Made by a program: the position numbers and the translations under genes. From Eledone cirrhosa (Eukaryota; Mollusca; Cephalopoda; Octopoda; Eledonidae), in assembly GCA_964016885.1 (NCBI GenBank), contig OZ024740.1:293495217-293559216 (forward strand): DNA of 64,000 nt, given 5' to 3'. Shown here piece after piece: positions 11,701 through 21,321 of this stretch. Positions within the stretch are counted from its first letter, which is position 1. Each line of letters opens with the position of its first letter. A model generated the notes under the pieces. The model saw only the letters and a list, made by a program, of their open reading frames with translations. It did not search any database and was not told the DNA's origin.

Positions 11701-14700
11701 TATATTGGTTACAATCTGAAAGAGCTGGATTTTCAATTCTCAACAGTTTTTGCAGTTCCTTTGCTCCGTGCCTTTCATGTAAAGTGATTTTACATATCCT
11801 GCATATATATAAGCTTAATTTCTCTCTTGCCAATAAAGATATACCTTATTTATCTCATTCCTGTACAACAAACCTTTCTTAATACATATCTCATATAGTC
11901 TGCCTTGTGACCCAAGAAATTATCTAATGTTTTAGTGTTTACTTCCATTTCTTTTTATAGTCTGCTTAACAAAATGTTGCCTATAAATTTAACTTGGTAT
12001 GTTTAGTATTATTGTTATACTTACAGGAAGGCCTAACTTCTGGATTTAACATGAATGCAACCAACATCATCACTGTACCCAGCTGTTCTTGTGATTTTGA
12101 ACCAATTTGGATGTCAGTCTTATTTATTTACAAAGGAAGTGTTTTGTCATTTGGTCTATACATAGCCTGGCAAATTCGTAACATTACTTTACCTTCTATG
12201 GACGATGCTAAACCAACAATACTAATAATCTTAACAGTTTTCATCCTCTGCAGTAGTAGCATTGCTCTTTGTCATTTGTTTCGAGAAAGACCTGTAGTGG
12301 TGAATTCTTGCCTTACAGTCATAATTTGGTTGTTTGCCTTACTTGCTCAGTGTGCTATATTCATACCTAAGGTAAGTTTTTCTTTCTAGTAACACTTCAT
12401 CATCTGATGTAAAATTTTATTTTGCATTCCATTCAATGCTGGTGTCAGACTCTGAAAGGGTGTGTACTGTCACCTCTCTTGTTCATAAACTTCATGGACA
12501 GAATTGACATGCGCAGCTAGATTGGAAGTGGTATCAAGACTGGTGGGTGAAGCATCAGTTGGCTGAAATTTGTGGATCACATAGTACTACTTAACATGCC
12601 AGAAGTTGATCTCCGACTTGCACTTGATAGGTATGATGACAAGTGCTGCACAGATGGAATTAAAATCAGTGTTGCAAAGACTGAGACATTTGTCTTCTCA
12701 AGGAAGCCAGTGCAGTTCACTTTACATGTGAGTGGAGTTCCACTGAAGCAGGGGGAGAAGTTCAAGTATCTTGGGACCATGTTCTTAAGTGATGGAAGGC
12801 AGGGGGCTGAATTAAGTGGTAATGGTGATGGTGGTGTTAGTGGTGTTGTGGTGGTGGTGATGGTGGTGTTAGTTGTGCTGGTGGTAGTTGTGATGGTGGT
12901 GTTAGTTGTGGTGGTGATGTTGTAGGTGGTGGTCGTGATGGTGGTTGAAAGAATTGTGACAACAATGACAGTAATGACATATACACACTGTGTCATATTA
13001 TACTCAGTAAGTAATGACATATACACACTATATCATATTATACCCTGTAAGCCTGTTGGTTTATCAGTTTCAGAGCCTATTTTCTATATGTATTCAATCT
13101 TTTCAGATTTTATTATGGAGAAAAAGTAAGAGCGACAAGTTAGAATCACCAGCTGCTCCTTCTTTTGCTCACCGTTTAACATATTGTAAGAAGGAGGAAC
13201 CCAGCTATGAAGAATTATGTCATTTAGTTGTAGAAAACTCAGCCCTTAAAAGATCTATGCATGAGGTTAGTATTTCATTGGCTTACATTTTTACAGTTTG
13301 GTCAGAGGTGGAAAGGCAGCTCCTAAGGGTAGCTGCTGGGCCTCTGGGGGTGATGGGATAGAAGAAGAAACCACAATTCATGAAGTCCTTGTTTGAATAT
13401 TTGCAACAGAGTGAACAGCAGATGGTGATATTAAAAACCTGATGGCGGATTTAGTCTCTCATCTGAAGATCTTCTATGAATTTTCTGCAGTTTCATTAAC
13501 ACTAATTAGGTTGAACTGAATCTAGGTTAGTAGACACTAACCTAAAATGCTGCATGATGGGGTCTAGTCCAAAACTATGTGATTCCAAAGTGAAATTCTG
13601 AACATGACCATGTGTGTATCCATATTACTTCTATACTTCTGTGGATCATTTATGTGGTATTTCTAATACCAAGCAGAGGCAGTACTGCAGTCACTGCTGT
13701 GGAAACTCACACATGATAGAATAAAAAGGGGTTGGTCTTGAGCTATATTTCAGGAGCATGTTTGTAAAGAATGAATTTGTGGAAGCCATACTGGATAGGG
13801 ACAAGTAGAAAAGTATAATTATCAACGTTGTCTGAGGGAACTCAACATGATGATGATGATGTCAGTGGTGGTGGTGGTGGTGTTGTTTTGGTGGTGGTGG
13901 TAGTGATGATGATGATGATGCAGGACAGGGCTTTTATAATGTACAATGTTACAAATGGCAAGATTCAGGGAGATGTAGTTGGCGAATTGAAGTGATAGGT
14001 TACGCGCCTAAGTTATTTAGTGTCCCTACATTGGCTGTCCAACAAATATTCCCTAAAATAACCAGCTAACCACTGATTAGTTTACCAAATATACAATAAG
14101 ATACAGAATTGGCAATTTATGATTGATAATGTTGTTGGAGGTATAAGTAAAACAGTGAGTGACATGAAAAGATGAGCTGGCTACATGTAGAGTAACATTC
14201 TGGATTAATGGACATGAAAAGATGAGCTGGCTACATGTAGAGTGACATTCTGGATTAATGGACATGAAAAGATGAGCTGGCTACATGTAGAGTAACATTC
14301 TGGATTAATGGACATGAAAAGATGAGCTAGCTACATGTAGAGTAACATTCTGGATTAATGGACATGAAAAGATGAGCTGGCTACATGTAGAGTGACATTC
14401 TGGATTAATGGACATGAAAAGATGAGCTGGCTACATGTAGAGTAACATTCTGGATTAATGGACATGAAAAGATGAGCTGGCTACATGTAGAGTGACATTC
14501 TGGATTAATGGACATGAAAAGATGAGCTAGCTACATGTAGAGTAACATTCTGGATTAATGGACATGAAAAGATGAGCTGGCTACATGTAGAGTGACATTC
14601 TGGATTAATGGACATGGACAGATGAGCTGGCTACATGTTGGGTGACATATTAGATTAATGGATATATGTTGCAATAGGAGTAAGAGTGGTCAAAGGATCC

Positions 14701-17682
14701 AGATTGGGTGTGAACAGAGGGTCATATAGACTGCAGTTGTATCTAAAGAAAGTGGATGTTCAGGAAAGATGTGAGGATGAAAGGTGAATGACTAGAGGTG
14801 ATATATGCTCTGTTGGGTGGTGTCCTGGAGAGGTAACGTGACTGGCTGGTAGGTGAAAGGAGAAGAGGTATGGTTGGGGGTAATACAATGGGGGGGGGGC
14901 GGTTGGGGGGGGACATCAACAGCTACTTTGTAGCAAACTTCTTGCAAGAAATAGTGAATTATTGCAAGAATAGAAGTGTGATTGAGCAACAAATTCACTG
15001 ACTTTTCTATATAGGTATCAAAGTTGGCAGGTGTAGGGGAATTTTGAATATGAAATACTAGATTTAAAGTGAGAGGGTAGGTATAAGATAAATTGGAGTG
15101 TGTGTAGAAGTCAGTGGTTTTGTAAAAGATGGATGTAGATGGGTTGCAATGGTCAGTAGAAATAGCAATGTTCAGGGATTTAACAGAGGTAATGGAGGTG
15201 GTAGATGTGAATTCTAAAGTAGGGTGGAAGGAGTTAACTAAGATGATGAAGGGGGTGAGTTATTTGTAGGTATGGAAGGTGGTAACAATATAGTTGTTGG
15301 AATGGATTCAGTTAAAAGAGTGAAAACTTTAGCTCCAACAAAGTTGGGGGACTTCTCACTATAAGCACCCCATCCTTTTAAGAGTATTTAGAACTACATT
15401 ATCTAATGTGCCTTTTCCATTTATAAGAAGGTAGTGTGTGCTTAGTAGAATAATTGACAGCTAGTAGGTCAAGTGATCGATTGTGTAATGCAGGGATCCT
15501 CAAACTGTGGCCCTAGGAGCACATGCAGCCCTTAAGGATATTCAGAACAAGATAAGAATTATGCTCTTATCCAGCAGATTGCATATACCTAGCAACTGCA
15601 TGACAGGGTGTTTCTATATGTTTCAAATATTTGCACCAATTTTTATATAAATTCAAACTACATTGCACGGTAGTAGTTGTAGTAATAATCCATATCATAA
15701 AAGGAAACCTGTTCTCTGTCTGTCCATCACACTTCATATATATGTGTGTTTATTTTGTGTGGAAGGGGATTCAACATATAGGCAACGCAACTTCAAAAAA
15801 AAGACAAAATACATGTGTGTGTGTGTGTTCTCTATGTCCTTCAACATATAGATAACACAACAGACTTTAAAAGACTTTCCCTGGAAAAAAACAAGTGTGT
15901 CTAACGAGTTTTTATTGACAACGTGGCAATTTTAAGAGCGAGTCTGTCATCATAAAAACATGAACTGTCTTTGATAGTATGGATAATTCTAAAATGTGAC
16001 CCTCATCTAAATTTTGAATTTTGATGTGGCCCTTTTATGCAAAAAGGTTGGGGACCACTAGTGTAAAGGATCCTTCATTGACTTGTAAATGCTTAATGTG
16101 TGGCCTCTATGTTTCATATACTAAAATGAAACTAAAATTGCATCTTATCCAAACTAACTTTATATCTTACTAACTCTTTCAGTGACAGTTTCTAATCAGA
16201 ATTTTGTTAATTTATTTCTATTCTTATATTTCTGTTGTCCATTGTGATATGGTGTGTGACAGATTGTTACACTTGGTGGTGAATTGATGGTTGTTTTTGT
16301 TTGTTTTTTTCTCTTGCTTTGATCATATATTTTAGTGCGTTATATTTATGAGGTAATAAACTGTATTTATTATATGTGTTTATATCTGTGTTGATATTTT
16401 CATTTATAGGAATTATAAACAATTTGTAATGTTTTTAAACAACTGTGAACTTAGGAAAATAAAATTTCTATACTAAATACTATGAATTATCACAACACCA
16501 TACCACCCAATTTACAAATATACTAAACACTTGGGTTTATCTTAACACCATACCATGTAATTTACACATATACTAAAAGGAATTATCTTAACACCATACT
16601 ACATAATCTACACATATACTAAACACTAGGAATTATCTTAACGCCATACCATGTAATTTACACATATACTAAACACTTGGGGTTATCTTAACACCATACT
16701 ACGTAATTTATATACTAAACACTTAGGGTTATCTTAAAAACTCACCACTCAATTAATGCATATTCTAAATATAAGGAATTATCATAACACCATTATTAAC
16801 AATTTGTAATGTTATTTGTACAACTGTGAATAAAATTATTCTACATCATTTCTATTCTTATATTTCTAGAAAGAACTTCTGATTCACAATCTACAGCAAC
16901 ATTTAGCAACAGCCACTGGAAAACTTATGCAGATCTCTGATGATGGTGGGAAACATTCCAGGGAAATTGATAGGTCTTCCTCAATAAGATACTGTCATGA
17001 TAGTATAAGTGACAATAATCCAACAGAAGAAGAGACAAACTCAACTGAAAACATTAACAAATATAATGAAAATATGTTGGAAACATTCCCTTGTCAGCCT
17101 TCAGTTGAAGATATTTCAGACAAGAGAGGACAATATCAAGACATGAGCTTTAGAAATCTACATACTTCTTATAAAGTATCATCATTAAATAAGTTATCAT
17201 ACTTACGAGATTCTATTGCAAATGATCTCACACAAGCTCATGATCTGAGTTCTACCCTCAAGGATTCTATCTCAAAAGATCTGAATATCTCTCATAAGGA
17301 AAACTCATGGGTACACGACTCTATTCCTTTCCAAAAAACTGACATTGCTGGATCAATAACTCAATCATATGACCTTTCTGATGACTCGGATACTTATTCT
17401 TATGTCAGTAGTTATATACCCAAATTAACATTTAATTACGTAAAAAATGACTGTCTTACATCATCAGAAAATATTAGTCCTCTAGCAAATGATAAGTTAT
17501 ACCCTGCTGTAAATAGTAAGGTTACCAGACATAAAAGGAAATGGAAAAAGCAACATAAGTCAAGCAAAAAGGATAAACAAAAACCTGTCTATACTATTCA
17601 AGCATTACAAATTTCATCCAAATACTCAGATGAAACTCAAAATACTTCTGAAGAAATTAACAATCAAGATACAATTGTGTAG
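7158..17682 (+). CDS. Class C GPCR of the GABA-B/GPR156 group, 3' half (five exons)
   Basis: Joined exons 7158-7265, 9371-9493, 12027-12371, 13107-13265 and 16870-17682 give about 515 codons in one frame, all junctions phase 0 with AG/GT borders. The order matches metabotropic GABA-B receptors: TM3 ending in a CWRVNQIF-like intracellular motif (GABA-B: WRVHAIF), then VIKDLQL and TM4 (GABA-B2: IIKDQKL), a WQTLDPLK motif, an extracellular-loop Cys, YKG at the start of TM5, AWQIRNITLP (GABA-B2: AWETRNVSIP), TM6, and TM7 ending FIPK (GABA-B: FVPK). A coiled-coil segment and a long Ser/Asp/Lys-rich tail follow to a TAG stop. The family signals through G proteins at the plasma membrane as dimers; the ligand here is unknown. 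The N-terminal Venus-flytrap domain and TM1-TM2 are not in view. The tail is unlike GABA-B1/B2, so the exact subtype is open. Confidence 0.86.
7437..7640 (-). mobile_element. SINE family A, long variant
   Basis: Antisense copy with the extra block GGGGAAAGTCGATT before the conserved TACTGGTACTTTATTTTATC. The same long variant occurs at 24,143-24,352 and 29,349-29,572, so it is a subfamily. Lies in the intron after the TM3 exon. Confidence 0.82.
7641..8388. other. Intron DNA, nothing recognised
   Basis: AT-rich sequence between a SINE and TA/TG microsatellites. A 70-codon open stretch on the minus strand (7,836-8,048) has no recognisable domain. Confidence 0.4.
8389..8462. repeat. TA/TG microsatellite
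   Basis: (TA)n interrupted by a short (GT)n block. Simple repeat within a receptor intron. Confidence 0.95.
8562..8720. repeat. 47-bp-arm palindrome followed by (TA)n
   Basis: The arm at 8,562-8,608, containing AAGATATAACTTTATATCAT, is repeated inverted at 8,622-8,668 with one mismatch and a 13-nt loop. A (TA)n run follows at once to 8,720. The whole could extrude as a hairpin in DNA or fold in the pre-mRNA. Confidence 0.9.
9058..9250 (-). mobile_element. RTE-type LINE, 3' terminal fragment
   Basis: Minus-strand reading resembles the extreme C-terminus of the 3,897-4,660 LINE (…ETHRRDNEEMQQVERYCAEK…, a shifted frame of the same segment) and ends with the shared CCATGCTTGCATGGGTTGG tail and a TCATCA run. 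About 190 bp only, 5' truncated. It lies about 120 bp before the TM4 exon. Confidence 0.65.
9371..9493 (+). CDS. Receptor exon, TM4
   Basis: The exon is 123 nt (41 codons) between a TTGACAG acceptor and a GTAAGT donor. It starts VIKDLQLFIFIGVNLTFDII and continues FLTLWQTLDPLKHW. The IIKDQ-like start, hydrophobic TM4 and WQ-x2-DPL motif are characteristic of GABA-B type receptors. Phase 0 on both sides. Confidence 0.88.
9494..10189. other. Intron DNA, nothing recognised
   Basis: AT-rich. Contains a 62-codon minus-strand open stretch (9,767-9,955) with no recognisable similarity. Confidence 0.4.
10190..10567. mobile_element. Relative of the 3,343 MITE, one end clear
   Basis: The right end reads ATTATTTGGGACCCGAGAG followed by TA, the cleanest version of the TIR. 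The interior GGATGGATTGGGGTCTCAAT is nearly the same as at about 3,635, and CTTATTAAATTTTGCTAATC recurs at about 58,755. No clear left TIR, so the left limit is approximate. Confidence 0.5.
10666..10846 (+). mobile_element. SINE family A, sense
   Basis: Nearly complete, from GCGGTGGATTGGCAGTATCG to GCCAAAAGTAGAAACAATTA. B box TGAGTTCAAATCCC. TTATTTAGAAGCCA (about 10,649) recurs at about 10,841, giving a probable target-site duplication. Confidence 0.92.
10986..11203. repeat. Perfect palindrome, two 105-bp arms, 8-nt loop
   Basis: Arm 10,986-11,090 is the inverse of 11,099-11,203 with no mismatch that I could find. The loop is TGCCGTAC. It includes GGGGTTTATAACCCTCGGAG and its complement. Lies in the receptor intron before the TM5-TM7 exon. 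A perfect hairpin of this length suggests a recent fold-back or inverted duplication. Confidence 0.95.
11268..11457 (-). mobile_element. SINE family A, antisense
   Basis: Full-length type copy from TTGTTTCTACTTTTGGCACA to GCCAATTCACCC. First of two copies in the same direction. Confidence 0.9.
11466..11660 (-). mobile_element. SINE family A, antisense, second copy
   Basis: Starts TAATTGTTTCTAGTTTTGGC and ends CCAATTCACCGCCC. Head-to-tail with the preceding copy across about 10 bp. The sequences differ at several sites, so they are separate insertions rather than one duplication. Confidence 0.9.
12027..12371 (+). CDS. Receptor exon, ECL2 to TM7
   Basis: The exon is 345 nt (115 codons), after TATACTTACAG and before GTAAGT. 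It contains an NxT site (NAT), SCSCDFEPIW with the loop Cys, YKG at TM5, AWQIRNITLPSMDD, TM6 and TM7 ending FIPK. Match to GABA-B2 runs along the whole exon (YKG…AWETRN…FVPK). This is the most diagnostic exon of the gene. Confidence 0.93.
12430..12805 (+). mobile_element. LINE reverse-transcriptase relic
   Basis: Broken frames give KGCVLSPLLFINFMDRID, then FVDHIVLLNMPEVDLRLALD, then KISVAKTETFVFSRKP and FKYLGTMF. These are RT blocks: GCVLSPLLF, a degenerate YADD position (FVDH), and the post-catalytic KT-x-F and YLG blocks. It is interrupted by stops and passes into a GGTGGT-rich stretch (12,820-12,955). Confidence 0.8.
12820..12955. repeat. (TGG/TGT)-rich low-complexity
   Basis: Imperfect GGTGGTNNTGGT triplets directly after the RT relic. 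Simple sequence. Confidence 0.9.
13107..13265 (+). CDS. Receptor exon, post-TM7 linker and coiled-coil start
   Basis: The exon is 159 nt (53 codons) after AATCTTTTCAG and before GTTAGT. It starts ILLWRKSKSDK and ends YEELCHLVVENSALKRSMHE. Basic residues right after TM7 and the heptad-like ENSALKR segment fit the membrane-proximal tail leading into the C-terminal coiled coil of GABA-B/GPR156 receptors. Confidence 0.82.
13266..14160. other. Intron DNA with GAT/GGT microsatellite
   Basis: No gene. (GATGAT)/(GGTGGT) runs at about 13,848-13,922. The rest is unique-looking AT-rich sequence. Confidence 0.5.
14161..14665. repeat. 50-bp minisatellite, about 10 copies
   Basis: The unit is GACATGAAAAGATGAGCTGG followed by CTACATGTAG, AGTAACATTC and TGGATTAATG. 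Copies are almost identical, with an AGTAAC/AGTGAC variant and an occasional CTAG for CTGG. The last unit has decayed (GACATGGACA, then TTGGGTGACATAT). Intronic. Confidence 0.96.
14666..15482. other. Intron DNA, nothing recognised
   Basis: G-rich on plus around 14,870-14,915, including a run GGGGGGGGGCGGTTGGGGGG. No coding signal. Confidence 0.4.
15491..16060. mobile_element. hAT-like non-autonomous element
   Basis: The left end is CAGGGATCCTCAAACTGTGG and the right end GGTTGGGGACCACTA, the usual imperfect hAT ends (CAGNGGTCC…). Flanks GTGTAATG and GTGTAAAG form an 8-bp target duplication with one mismatch. It is about 570 bp with no transposase. Confidence 0.72.
16250..16800. repeat. Dispersed unclassified element with 50-bp tandem tail
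   Basis: A common body (ACTTGGTGGTGAATTGATGG … TGTATTTATTATATG … AATTTGTAATG) is followed by about six copies of a 50-bp unit, GAATTATCTTAACACCATAC plus CATGTAATTTACACATATAC plus TAAACACTAG. The body recurs at 37,797-38,025 and 51,040-51,200, and inverted at 19,740-20,005. The tandem unit recurs at 51,210-51,350 and 52,005-52,330. Ends just before the last receptor exon. Confidence 0.75.
16870..17682 (+). CDS. Receptor last exon, coiled coil and C-terminal tail
   Basis: The exon is 813 nt including the TAG stop, after TTATATTTCTAG. It starts KELLIHNLQQHLATATGKLM, continuing the coiled coil from the previous exon, then gives a 250-residue Ser/Asp/Asn-rich tail. The tail has an imperfect internal repeat around LRDSIANDL, LKDSISKDL and VHDSIPFQ, and a basic patch RHKRKWKKQHKSSKKDKQK near the end. 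No known domain beyond the coil. The open frame, codon use and join to the previous exon support it as real. Confidence 0.82.
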   Translation, partial: KELLIHNLQQHLATATGKLMQISDDGGKHSREIDRSSSIRYCHDSISDNNPTEEETNSTENINKYNENMLETFPCQPSVEDISDKRGQYQDMSFRNLHTSYKVSSLNKLSYLRDSIANDLTQAHDLSSTLKDSISKDLNISHKENSWVHDSIPFQKTDIAGSITQSYDLSDDSDTYSYVSSYIPKLTFNYVKNDCLTSSENISPLANDKLYPAVNSKVTRHKRKWKKQHKSSKKDKQKPVYTIQALQISSKYSDETQNTSEEINNQDTIV

Positions 17683-17769
17683 TTAGCTCAGAATTGTGCA
17701 TAATGTCTGCCACTGACATCTGAAAGCTGTTGTTAATTTATCTAGTTAAAATGACAAGAAAGGAATTGT

Positions 17770-17905
17770 TATGGCTCCTTAGCTTAATGGTTAAAGCATA
17801 GAGCTGGTATCTGGAAGATATGGGGTTCAATTCTTCATAGCAGCCAATGGCAACTTCTGTTTTTTGCCTTTTAAGGGTCTTCCACCTATTTTATAAGCTA
17901 TCTTT
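17770..17905 (+). mobile_element. tRNA-like SINE (third type)
   Basis: Sequence GGCTCCTTAGCTTAATGGTT resembles a pol III A box and GGGGTTCAATTCT a B box about 50 nt later, with a tRNA-unrelated continuation. A true tRNA is unlikely because the acceptor stem does not close. Lies about 90 bp after the receptor stop. Confidence 0.65.
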
Positions 17906-18467
17906 ATAGCATTTCTGTGCTTGAGCACTTTCTTTATACCTATATATATTCTTAGTACTTCAAAACATAAAAATCCGACTTTGTACATTGTATATATAAA
18001 TAAGTTTTTGCAAGTGTATGTTATATATTATTTTCTTTTTCTGATTATATGAAATTTTCATATAAAGAAGAAGCTGGTTTATAACAAAGAAATGACATTC
18101 CGTCACTGTAGTTTAGAAAATTAAAATTATGAAGAGTTATTTGTTGAATTTTAGAAAAGTCTTGCATATGCTTACTATCCCACTTAAAAATTGTATTTGC
18201 TAACTGTGTTATCTGGTCTCTTTCTTTGCTTAAAATGTACCAGTTTTCTAGATTGCCACTCTATATAACCTCCATGCTTCCTGAAATTTGCCAACATTAC
18301 ACCCGATATTCCCCCTCCATACACACGCACACATGTATATCATGACTCATACACTGTTCACTTTCCTGACATTTGTACATTATTCTATGTACTTTACATG
18401 CACCTTTGATGAGTTGTAGTGCACCTGAGCATTTTACACAATAATTTCATTATCATTATTATAACTA
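17906..18467. other. Downstream of receptor gene, nothing recognised
   Basis: Probable 3' flank or UTR of the receptor. No unambiguous AATAAA close to the stop was seen. Confidence 0.35.
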
Positions 18468-18662
18468 GGGCGGTGGATTGGCAGTATCGGTAGAGGATCG
18501 GACGCCATGCTTTGACGCATAGAGTTGCGGCCCTTTCCAATCTCAGTTCAAATCCCGCCGAGGTTAACTTTGCCTTTCACCCTTACGTGGTTGATAAAAT
18601 AAAGTACCAGTAATACACTTGGTAATTGCTGGCCTTGTGCCAAAAAGTAGAAACAATTATTA
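18468..18662 (+). mobile_element. SINE family A, sense
   Basis: Complete-looking copy from GGGCGGTGGATTGGCAGTAT to AAAAAGTAGAAACAATTATT. ATTATTATAACTA before it and ATTATTATAACTA after it form a target-site duplication of about 13 bp. Confidence 0.93.
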
Positions 18663-19739
18663 TAACTATGGGTACAGATGTACACTATTATTTAAGTTTA
18701 AAAGCAGTTGTTCATAAATATCTCATTTCTTGCTAATTTTGAAAGAAAATTTCACATCTACTTCAGAGCTGAGCTCTATAATTGCAACTATTTTTTTGTG
18801 GTAAATGATTATATCAAGTCTGTTATATTTGCATTCTATTACTCAATTACTCTAACAGGCTGAGGCCATGCGGGACAACACCATTCTATGGGAGATTTGA
18901 TGGAAATGTTCTGCTAATATTCACTGTTTAGAAATATATGTATGTACTCAATTTCATGAATATTTTCTTTATTTATCCAAGGGCAGTCATTCTTAGGTAA
19001 AACAATACATCATATGGCATTGAAAGGTAGTAGCTTAGAAACATATTTGGGCAACTACTAATCACATGTATAATATTCTTCATAGAAATGTAACATAAAA
19101 TGTAGCAAGAAAAGTCACAGAGTTATCATGTATGAAATAAACGATAAGACAGAATTTACATAATCTAATCATATTTATTAATTATTCATATTTTGTGACA
19201 CCAGCATGGAGCTGTTGTGTAGTCATTATAACAGTGACATGCACTTGTGTGATATCATCAGATGTTAACACAATTATGTTTGCAAAAGTCCAGGGATCAT
19301 ATCATGTTCTTTAAATCAAGTTTAAACAAATGGAAGAAAGAAACTAAATTCTATTCATCATCGTCATTTTAACATTTGCTTTCCCAGCTAGCAAGGGTTG
19401 AACAAGGAAAAGGTGTTTTTTTAATATTCATAAAATGCTGTTAAATTTAATATTTTTACACAGGAATTATATAATTAAATTATATAAATAAAATGTTCTA
19501 TTATTTTTACAAATTTATCCAATCAATCTTTTTTCTAATGTCATTCCTTAGTTTTCTAGCCAAATTTTACTCTATATATGTTTTACAATGTCAAACAAGT
19601 GACCATCAGAATAGCCATCAATGAATCTCTTTCCATTTGAACAAATGTGGAAATTTTGACATGAATTTGGGTCTGGCTAATTTCCACTTGGTTTATCTCT
19701 GCATACATTTACAGGACCTTAATAATTAAACAAAAGTAG
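18663..19739. other. Intergenic, nothing recognised
   Basis: AT-rich with many stops on both strands. No element ends identified. Confidence 0.4.
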
Positions 19740-20005
19740 GATAACATATTTGAAAATTTAATACATATAATTTTATTCACAGTTGTATAAATAACATTAC
19801 CAATTGTTCACAATTTTTTCAGAATGAAAATATAAACATAAATATAATAAATACAATTAACTATTGCTAGAAACTTTACAAATACAACACACCAAAATAT
19901 GAGAAAAAAAGGAGGTGAAAACAAAAACAAAAACAAAAACAAGCATTAATTCACCTCCAAGTGCGACAATTGATCACGCAACACACTACAAGGGTCATCA
20001 AAAAG
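19740..20005 (-). repeat. Inverted copy of the 16,250-type dispersed element
   Basis: Reads, complementary to the 16 kb and 37.8 kb copies, TTATTCACAGTTGTATAAAT, then CACAATTTTTTCAGAATGAA, and ends with TTCACCTCCAAGTG and CACTACAAGGGTCA. The terminus ACCCTTGTAGTGTG is shared with about 37,789 and probably marks the element end. Confidence 0.72.
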
Positions 20006-20399
20006 TTTTAGGCAAGCTAACATACTGGCAGTTTTACTGTGGATGATAACGAGGCAAAGCAAAATAAAAGCGAACATAATTTAATAAGGTACTACTAATA
20101 TTTTACTGAAGCAAGAAAATGTTCATTTCATATAAAGTAATATTCTATTATTGAATCTTAATTGTAAAGGTGATGGATTGGCAAAAGTACCAACCAATCG
20201 ATGGTATTAATGTAATTGAAATATCCTCACCACACATTTGGGACATTGTTTCTGTCAGAAATCAATATCAATAAGATGGAAGTGATAGGTTAGGGGAATC
20301 AGTAAAACAGGAGACAAAATGACTTGCAATATTTATCTGCAACCTTTCCAAGGATGGCAAAGTACAATACCAGTCAATAATTGTTTGTATCCTGATTTT

Positions 20400-20545
20400 T
20401 AGAATAGATATACTGTATCCTTGCATGTTATTAGAGGCAACAAAAATGGTTGGCATCAGAAAGGGCATCTGGTTGTAAAACATTGTCTCAAAATACTCCA
20501 TCCAACCCATGCCAGCAAGAAAAAGTGGGAATAAAAACGATGATA
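20400..20545 (+). mobile_element. SINE family B, 3' fragment
   Basis: GTTGGCATCAGAAAGGGCAT, then CATCCAACCCATGCCAGCA, then a GATGATAATGATGA tail. This is the usual 3' half of the family. Confidence 0.78.
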
Positions 20546-20619
20546 ATGATGATAACTATAACCACTCCATGAATTTGTATAGATGATAGTGTATGTTATG
20601 AGGGATATTTGACTGTTAA

Positions 20620-20900
20620 TTCTTGCAAACCAAGTGACCACTTACAGGTTTCTTTACTATCTAGCTGGTCATTGCAGTAATCTATTCTGATATCTGAGAG
20701 CCATTTGGTTGCTATTTTTAGCAAATCAAGTGGCCAGATAAAGGTTTTTCCACCTCTTGGCTAGTTGTTCCAGTATTCTAACTATTTTGATATCTCTGAA
20801 GGATATTTGGTTACTATTTCTAGAAGATAGAGCGACCATGTATAGATTCCTTCATCTGATAAGTTGTTGCAGTGTCCTAGCTATTCTGATAAATTTGCCT
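20620..20900. repeat. Degenerate tandem repeat, unit about 115 bp
   Basis: Two and a half diverged copies containing CAAGTGACCACTTACAGG / CAAGTGGCCAGATAAAGG and TATTTGGTTACTATTTCTAG-like blocks. Intergenic; no function seen. Confidence 0.6.
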
Positions 20901-21091
20901 TCATACTTCAACTAAATATAAATAACTAGTACAAAGCTTCTAAGAATCATTATATTTTCATTGAGAATTATCTCCCCAATATAATGAGTTCATGCTGACA
21001 CTTCAGGGTTAATAAGAAAGCATCTACATAGACACTGAACCTGCTAAAAATAGTAGCAAAATCACCCTGAGACTGTACCTTATTATCTTAA

Positions 21092-21321
21092 CCCTTTAGT
21101 TGCCAACCCGGTCAAAACCAGCTCTAGTTCTATGAAATAAAGTCACCCATTTTAATAGTTTCCAATTTACATTAAAATTTTCCAACAATTTTATATAAGA
21201 ACCTTACATTAAGTTACTATCTTACTAATGAAATAATTAATAATTTTCATAAATCCCTCAAAAGTTTTCATTAATTAATTGAAATAGAATGTATTTCATT
21301 AGAAATGCAGTCACGAAAGGG
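21092..21321. mobile_element. piggyBac-like MITE with TTAA target
   Basis: TTAA followed by CCCTTTAG at the left, and AAAGGG followed by TTAA at the right (21,322-21,325). Interior TTCTATGAAATAAAGTCACC and ATGTATTTCATTAGAAATGC. Relatives at 24,452-24,685 and 38,030-38,290 (inverted). TTAA target and CCCTTT/AAAGGG ends are the piggyBac pattern; no transposase. Confidence 0.78.

Noticed and set aside
12577..13026. Thr-rich secreted protein on minus
   Set aside because: It is the antisense of a LINE RT relic plus a GGTGGT repeat.
14161..14665. Possible CRISPR-like array (50-bp regular repeats)
   Set aside because: Repeats are directly adjacent with no unique spacers, in a eukaryotic intron. 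It is a minisatellite.
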